DNA of 64,000 bases, taken from the NCBI RefSeq assembly GCF_013304735.1, contig NZ_JAAITI010000012.1:1-64000 (forward strand), written 5' to 3'. Positions 59,815 to 64,000 of this stretch are shown piece by piece. The DNA is from Blautia luti (GTDB taxonomy: Bacteria > Bacillota > Clostridia > Lachnospirales > Lachnospiraceae). The number at the start of each line of letters is the position of its first letter. Within the stretch, counting starts at the first letter, position 1. The position numbers and the translations under genes were made by a program. Below the pieces are notes generated by a model. The model was not told the DNA's origin. It ran no database searches and saw only the letters and a program-made list of their open reading frames with translations.

Positions 59815-59869
59815 AAATTTCTGTGTAAAACTCATCGGCGATTCTGCCATAACACAGAATAAGAAATTT
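59815..59869 (+). other. Hairpin in the long leader
   Basis: AAATTTCTGTGT (59815-59826) pairs with ACACAG...AAATTT (59852-59869) with a six-base bulge, enclosing about 25 nt. A C5/T-rich stretch follows. It may be a cis-acting RNA or a small RNA; no class is recognised. Confidence 0.35.
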
Positions 59870-59970
59870 CCCCCTTTTAATTTTTTATATATTACAACGG
59901 GATCTGTGCAGCTTTTCATGAACCATTGCTGGTGTTTTCTGAAAATCAAACCAGGAAAGGAGGTCGGGAT

Positions 59971-60201
59971 ACGGAAAATATATCACGGGTAAAAAAGAAT
60001 CCTGCAAAGGCACTCCGTAAAGAACTTGAGATTTACCGGGAAAAAGGTGTTTCTCTTTATCTGAACGGAGAACCAAGCACTCCGAAAAAAATCGCAAAAG
60101 CCTGTCAGATTGCGGAAGATGGAGTCTATATGCGGGATTATACAGAAGATGAAGAAGGGCATATCGCCTGTGTAAGCTTTGATTTTATCCGAAAATGTTA
60201 A
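59971..60201 (+). CDS. Small conserved-looking protein with no ATG start
   Basis: The reading frame encodes about 76 residues (TENISRVKKNPAKALRKELE, KGVSLYLNGEPSTPKKIAKACQIAEDGVYMRDYTEDEEGHIACVSFDFIRKC). It looks like a real, mixed alpha/beta protein, possibly of a small Lachnospiraceae family, but no function is known. A perfect AGGAGGT (59958-59964) is followed after 6 nt by ACG GAA AAT, just where an ATG would be expected. The only upstream in-frame start is TTG 59926, before the ribosome binding site. Either ACG is used, or the start codon was lost by a T-to-C change, or there is a sequencing error. Confidence 0.55.
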   Translation, partial: TENISRVKKNPAKALRKELEIYREKGVSLYLNGEPSTPKKIAKACQIAEDGVYMRDYTEDEEGHIACVSFDFIRKC

Positions 60202-60222
60202 GGATCGACACGAAAGAGAAAG

Positions 60223-60278
60223 CGGTTCCCCGGAAAGAAAAAGTTCCCCTGAACTCATACATACCATGTGGGGAACCG
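60223..60278 (+). terminator. Stem-loop after the 59971 gene
   Basis: CGGTTCCCC pairs with GGGGAACCG across a loop of about 38 nt. No T run follows, so it may only stabilise the RNA. Confidence 0.4.
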
Positions 60279-60343
60279 AAATTATAAATAAAGTGTAAAA
60301 AAATATTAAATGTCGATTTTTGTAACGAAATCCAGAGGAAATA

Positions 60344-60373
60344 TGTTATAATAAAAAAAATTGTGACATTCTA
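60344..60373 (+). promoter_or_regulatory. Extended -10 promoter and possible sigma-G site before the GH18 gene
   Basis: TGTTATAAT (60344-60352) is an extended -10 element. CATTCTA (60367-60373) exactly matches the sigma-G -10 pattern CATWHTA, but its -35 region is poor, so the spore link is uncertain. Confidence 0.45.
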
Positions 60374-60392
60374 TACCGAAAGGAAAAAAATA

Positions 60393-62042
60393 ATGATAAA
60401 AAAACATATGCCGGTTTTTGTGGTATGTCTGCTGATTGTTCTGGTCTCTCTTATCGGAGGGGCTGTATACGGAATTAACAAGCTGATTCCAACCAGCAAA
60501 CAGATGGATCTGACGGAATATTATGGTCATAATGCAGATGGAGAAGCTGCATTGATACTTGGAACACAGAAACTGGAGCAGAAAGCTTTGTTTTCGGGAA
60601 ACGATGTATATCTTCCACTGGATGTAGTAAGTGGGTATCTGAATCAGAGATATTACTGGGACAGCGAAAATAAGAAGATTCTGTATGCAACACCAACTAG
60701 TCTTACGGAGGAAGCGGCATCAGAGCAGGCAGACGGAAATGTATGGCTGAAAGATGACACAGTTTATCTGAAACTGGATTATGTAAAAAAGTATACAGAT
60801 ATTGATTCCTATATATATGAAGACCCTGCAAGGGTGGCGATACAGTATAAATTTAGCAATATACAGACAGTAACTGTAAAGAAAGATACAGTAATCCGGT
60901 ATCGCGGAGGGATTAAGTCGGAAATTCTTACAAAAATCCCTAAAGATACGGTCCTTAGGCTTCTGGATGAAGGAGAGGACTGGGATCAGGTAGCGACTGA
61001 TGACGGTTATATCGGCTATATTCAGAAAAAAAAGGTAAGCAGTGCGGATACCACAAATTATGAGAGAGATTTTAAGGCGGAAGCATATTCTTATCTTACC
61101 ATGGATGAACCGGTAAATATGGTATGGCATCAGGTTACCAGTACAGACGCCAACAGCTATTTTGCAGGTGCCGTGCAGAATATGACGGGAGTGAATGTGA
61201 TTTCACCGACCTGGTTTTCTGTCTCTGATAATGACGGAAATGTATCAAGCCTTGCGTCCGGAGAATACGTTATGCAGGCGCATGAAAAAGGCCTGAAAGT
61301 CTGGGGATTGGTAGATAACTTCAGTGAAAATATGAGTACAACGACGGTACTTTCCAAAACCAGTTCCAGACAGAATCTTGAGAATCATCTGGTCACATAT
61401 GCACTGAAATCCGGCCTGGATGGTATTAATATTGATTTTGAGTCCTTAAGTGAAGATGTGGGAATTCATTTCCTTCAGTTTCTGAGAGAACTTTCCATTC
61501 AGTGTCATGAGAACAATCTGGTACTTTCTGTGGACAATCCGGTACCTGAGGATTTCACAAGTCATTATGACAGAACCGAACAGGGTAAAGTTGTGGACTA
61601 TGTGATTATTATGGGATATGACGAACACTATGTTGGTTCGGATGCCGGTTCCGTGGCATCACTTCCATGGGTGGAGCAGGGAGTTAAAGATACCCTTGCA
61701 GAAGTTCCGGCCAAGAGAACCATCCTTGCTATTCCATTCTATACAAGGCTCTGGAAAACGACAGATGGTGGTGCTCTTACCAGTGAGGCGATCGGAATGG
61801 ATCAGGCACAGCAGGTAATCAGCGAGAATGGAGCAGAGACTTACTGGGACAAGACTACAAGTCAGAATTATGGAACCTACGAAGGTGATGGGGCTACATA
61901 CCAGATCTGGCTGGAAGATGCACAGTCTGTTGCAGAAAAAGTAAAACTGATCAGCAAATATGAACTTGCTGGTGTGGCAGAATGGAAACTCGGATTTGAA
62001 AACAGTGGAATCTGGAGTGTAATAACAGAAAACCTGTCATAA
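60393..62042 (+). CDS. GH18 family glycosidase with SH3 domain (YaaH/SleL-like)
   Basis: This 549-residue protein has an N-terminal membrane anchor (about 5-27), a copper-amine-oxidase-N-like domain (about 50-155), an SH3b-like domain (about 160-215) and a C-terminal GH18 barrel (about 230-549). The catalytic motif is DGINIDFES with acid Glu350; downstream MGYDEHYVGSDAGSVASLPWVEQG also fits. Related clostridial proteins cut N-acetylglucosamine bonds in spore cortex or bind peptidoglycan. It stands directly before cwlD, another cortex gene, and may share the message. The AAAGGAAAAAA site supports ATG 60393. Confidence 0.88.
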   Translation: MIKKHMPVFVVCLLIVLVSLIGGAVYGINKLIPTSKQMDLTEYYGHNADGEAALILGTQKLEQKALFSGNDVYLPLDVVSGYLNQRYYWDSENKKILYATPTSLTEEAASEQADGNVWLKDDTVYLKLDYVKKYTDIDSYIYEDPARVAIQYKFSNIQTVTVKKDTVIRYRGGIKSEILTKIPKDTVLRLLDEGEDWDQVATDDGYIGYIQKKKVSSADTTNYERDFKAEAYSYLTMDEPVNMVWHQVTSTDANSYFAGAVQNMTGVNVISPTWFSVSDNDGNVSSLASGEYVMQAHEKGLKVWGLVDNFSENMSTTTVLSKTSSRQNLENHLVTYALKSGLDGINIDFESLSEDVGIHFLQFLRELSIQCHENNLVLSVDNPVPEDFTSHYDRTEQGKVVDYVIIMGYDEHYVGSDAGSVASLPWVEQGVKDTLAEVPAKRTILAIPFYTRLWKTTDGGALTSEAIGMDQAQQVISENGAETYWDKTTSQNYGTYEGDGATYQIWLEDAQSVAEKVKLISKYELAGVAEWKLGFENSGIWSVITENLS

Positions 62043-62080
62043 ACAGAAAAAAATATTATACGACACAATGATAAAAACAT

Positions 62081-62115
62081 CCCCGGCAACATATATTAAA
62101 ATAAATATGCCGGGG
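62081..62115 (+). promoter_or_regulatory. Stem that may mask the cwlD ribosome binding site
   Basis: CCCCGGCA (62081-62088) pairs perfectly with TGCCGGGG (62108-62115), which includes most of the GGGGG ribosome binding site (62112-62116) of cwlD. No T run follows, so it is more likely a translation control or processing element than a terminator. Confidence 0.5.
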
Positions 62116-62125
62116 GTGCTTTGCG

Positions 62126-62845
62126 TTGAAAAAGCATTATGTAGAGCTTGGTATGGCAGTGCTCATGCTGGTCTGTTTTTATATTTTGTCCAGGGAGGCA
62201 GCAGAAACAGCAGGAAAACTTGCGGATGTATCCGGAAATATAAAAAACAGCCAGGTGATTCTGATTGATGCCGGGCACGGAGGTGTGGACTCCGGGATGG
62301 TTGGTGTCAATGATCTGAAAGAAAAGGGCATTAATCTGGTAATCTCCATGAAATTAAAAGCGATTCTGGAGAAAAAAGGATTTGCAGTAGTGATGACAAG
62401 AGAAGAAGACAGGGGCCTTTATGAAGAGAATACAAAGAATATGAAGGCACAGGATCTGCAAAATCGCATTGCAATGATTCAGAAATATTCTCCGGTACTT
62501 TCGGTAAGCATTCATCAGAACAGTTACAGCGATCCACAGGTAAAAGGTCCGCAGGTATTTTATTATGAAGATTCAAAAAAGGGGAAGGAACTTGCACTTT
62601 CCATTCAGGAGCAGATGAATGATCAGCTTTCTGTTGCACGGCCAAGAGCTGCCAAGGGAAACCGGACGTATTATCTGCTTAAAAGAAGCAGCGGGGTAAT
62701 TAATATTGTAGAATGTGGTTTCCTTACCAATCCGGATGAAGCGGCACTTCTGCAAAGTGAAGAATATCAGGAAAAAGTTGCAAATGCAGTTGCAGATGGA
62801 ATTGGTACATATTTAGAGAAGCAGGAGGTGCCTGAAAAAAATTGA
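62126..62845 (+). CDS. cwlD: N-acetylmuramoyl-L-alanine amidase, CwlD-like
   Basis: The 239-residue amidase_3 enzyme removes side peptides from muramic acid, the first step in making cortex muramic-lactam. An N-terminal membrane/signal segment (about 8-27) precedes the zinc domain: His in DAGHGGVDSG, Glu in LKEKGINL, His in SIHQNS and catalytic Glu in VECGFLTN. The size fits CwlD. It starts with TTG 62126, 9 nt after GGGGG, and that site lies in a stable stem, so expression may be low or controlled. It follows the GH18 gene by 83 nt. Confidence 0.9.
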   Translation: MKKHYVELGMAVLMLVCFYILSREAAETAGKLADVSGNIKNSQVILIDAGHGGVDSGMVGVNDLKEKGINLVISMKLKAILEKKGFAVVMTREEDRGLYEENTKNMKAQDLQNRIAMIQKYSPVLSVSIHQNSYSDPQVKGPQVFYYEDSKKGKELALSIQEQMNDQLSVARPRAAKGNRTYYLLKRSSGVINIVECGFLTNPDEAALLQSEEYQEKVANAVADGIGTYLEKQEVPEKN

Positions 62846-62862
62846 AAAAAATGTGAATAGTC

Positions 62863-62891
62863 TTTTCATAAGAAGGCGATTCTGATATACT
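62863..62891 (+). promoter_or_regulatory. Promoter of the last gene
   Basis: TTTTCA (62863-62868), a 17-nt spacer and TATACT (62886-62891), 23 nt before the start codon at 62915. Confidence 0.5.
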
Positions 62892-62914
62892 TTACGTGAA
62901 TTGAGGAGAATCCT

Positions 62915-64000
62915 ATGTTTGGAATTATCTATCTTATATTATGTATATTAACAGGAATGGAAATGGTGGGATGTCTGTTTCCGCACCAGACAACTGAAAA
63001 AGGAAATCGGATATGGGTGATCCTTCCGGCTGCTTTTGGAACAGGTACGCTGATGCTGACATGGGCAGTATATATTGTTTCCTGGATATTCAGTGTATGT
63101 GTGGGAACAGAACATCCTCTTTTTTATGGGAATTTATTGGTGATGCTGGTAACGGCACTGATTTTTCTGATGAATTTTCACCGGAAACGTAAGAACGGAA
63201 AAACAGTATTTTCAGCAGGAAATATGGTTACCAGAAGATGGATCCTGAAAAAAGAAATATGTCTGTTTGTGATACTGGCGTTTTTTGTAACCTGGATTAT
63301 GTTTTATGTCTTTCATATGAAAGACGGAGTGCTGTATTCCGGTTTTTCTGTATATGGTGATTATGCACCTCATACTGCAATGATGCGCTCTTTTTCAAGA
63401 GGAAATAATTTTCCTACACAGTATCCTCATTACGGAGGACAGGATGTGAAGTACCATTTTATGTTTCAGTTTCTGGTAGGAAATCTGGAATATCTGGGAC
63501 TTCGGCTGGATCTGGGATACAATCTGGTAAGTATTCTGTCGCTGGTAGGATTTCTTATGGTGCTTTATGCAATCAGTTACCGGATGTTTTTCAGTTTCTG
63601 GGCAGGTGCATTTTCTCTGCTGTTCTTTTTTTTTCGGAGCGGAACTGCGTTCTGGAGATATTTGTGGGAGAATATCAGAACTGGAAATCTTATACAGGCG
63701 CTGACAGAAAATACGGTATTTATTGGATATACAACCAATGAAAACTGGGGACTCTGGAATTTTAATGTATATCTGAATCAGAGGCATCTTGCTTTTGGTC
63801 TTCTGATAGTGGCTGTGGCCATATGGATTTTTATGGACTGGGTAGAAGCAGGAAGTGGCCGTAAAGAGAAAGGAATTCTGTGGATTCGAAATTGCTTTTT
63901 TACCAGAGAAGCATGGATTTGCAGAAATGTGGATACAGCAATTCTGATGGGCTTGTTTTTGGGGCTTACTGCTTTCTGGAATGGGGCTGCACTCATTGGA
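62915..64000 (+). CDS. Large membrane protein, GT-C glycosyltransferase-like (partial)
   Basis: An open frame of 362 codons runs from ATG 62915 to the window edge. GAGGAG upstream is a good ribosome binding site. At least eight hydrophobic segments are visible. Between helices a conserved-looking outer loop reads FSVYGDYAPHTAMMRSFSRG, then NFPTQYPHYGGQDVKYHFMFQF. The position of acidic and aromatic residues in the first outer loop resembles GT-C glycosyltransferases of the PMT/ArnT type, which move sugars from lipid carriers. The C-terminal half is cut, so the family is not certain. Confidence 0.7.
   Translation, partial: MFGIIYLILCILTGMEMVGCLFPHQTTEKGNRIWVILPAAFGTGTLMLTWAVYIVSWIFSVCVGTEHPLFYGNLLVMLVTALIFLMNFHRKRKNGKTVFSAGNMVTRRWILKKEICLFVILAFFVTWIMFYVFHMKDGVLYSGFSVYGDYAPHTAMMRSFSRGNNFPTQYPHYGGQDVKYHFMFQFLVGNLEYLGLRLDLGYNLVSILSLVGFLMVLYAISYRMFFSFWAGAFSLLFFFFRSGTAFWRYLWENIRTGNLIQALTENTVFIGYTTNENWGLWNFNVYLNQRHLAFGLLIVAVAIWIFMDWVEAGSGRKEKGILWIRNCFFTREAWICRNVDTAILMGLFLGLTAFWNGAALIG

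Overview
The window looks like the chromosome of a spore-forming, Gram-positive gut anaerobe of the family Lachnospiraceae (Blautia-like; the genus is a guess). The evidence is strong AGGAGG ribosome binding sites, consensus sigma-A promoters, a CIRCE/HrcA site before clpB, the gdpP-rplI-dnaB order, and sporulation genes (a SASP with a sigma-G-like promoter, a Csp-type subtilase, CwlD). It also encodes a PPi-type phosphofructokinase and an ECF-type vitamin uptake protein. No tRNA, rRNA, CRISPR array or insertion sequence was seen.

Positions 1-2310 are the right end of an integrated element: a divergent gene cut by the left edge, a consensus promoter with a leader of about 380 nt and no convincing gene, an excisionase-like gene, a Tn916-type tyrosine integrase and two near-identical direct repeats. 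The element ends just before the clpB CIRCE/promoter. After clpB come a decayed sulfonate/taurine-type ABC locus (intact permease, binding protein and ATPase fused by an internal deletion, frameshifted phosphodiesterase), a DUF4250 gene, a MntA/HepT pair, and a MarR-controlled heterodimeric ABC exporter. YbjQ, a HelD-type motor, and an aminotransferase with an ECF S component (possibly vitamin B6 salvage) follow.

From 19.5 to 33.8 kb lie a Ser/Asp/Gly-rich lipoprotein, a methyltransferase, Hsp33, NAD synthetase, an FMN-binding-like protein, AddB-AddA and an RsmF-type rRNA methylase. From 33.8 to 45.4 kb lie a PadR-DUF1700-DUF4097-PspC envelope module, a SASP, a DUF308 membrane protein, an arginase-fold protein overlapping lgt, a Csp-like subtilase, a class II aldolase, a PPi-phosphofructokinase, an HPr-like protein and an SdpR/SdpI pair with twin operators.

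From 45.5 to 64 kb lie a three-gene VWA/MoxR cassette, purC, sortase B, a sirtuin, DUF951, rpsF-ssb-rpsR, gdpP-rplI-dnaB, a MerR regulator, a ferredoxin, DUF1858, MecA, a GH18 protein, CwlD and a membrane protein cut by the right edge. The best leads for new biology are the leader RNA of the integrated element, the VWA/MoxR cassette, the orphan SdpRI pair, the aminotransferase/ECF pair, the collapsed transporter locus, and a compact structured element at 57263-57320.
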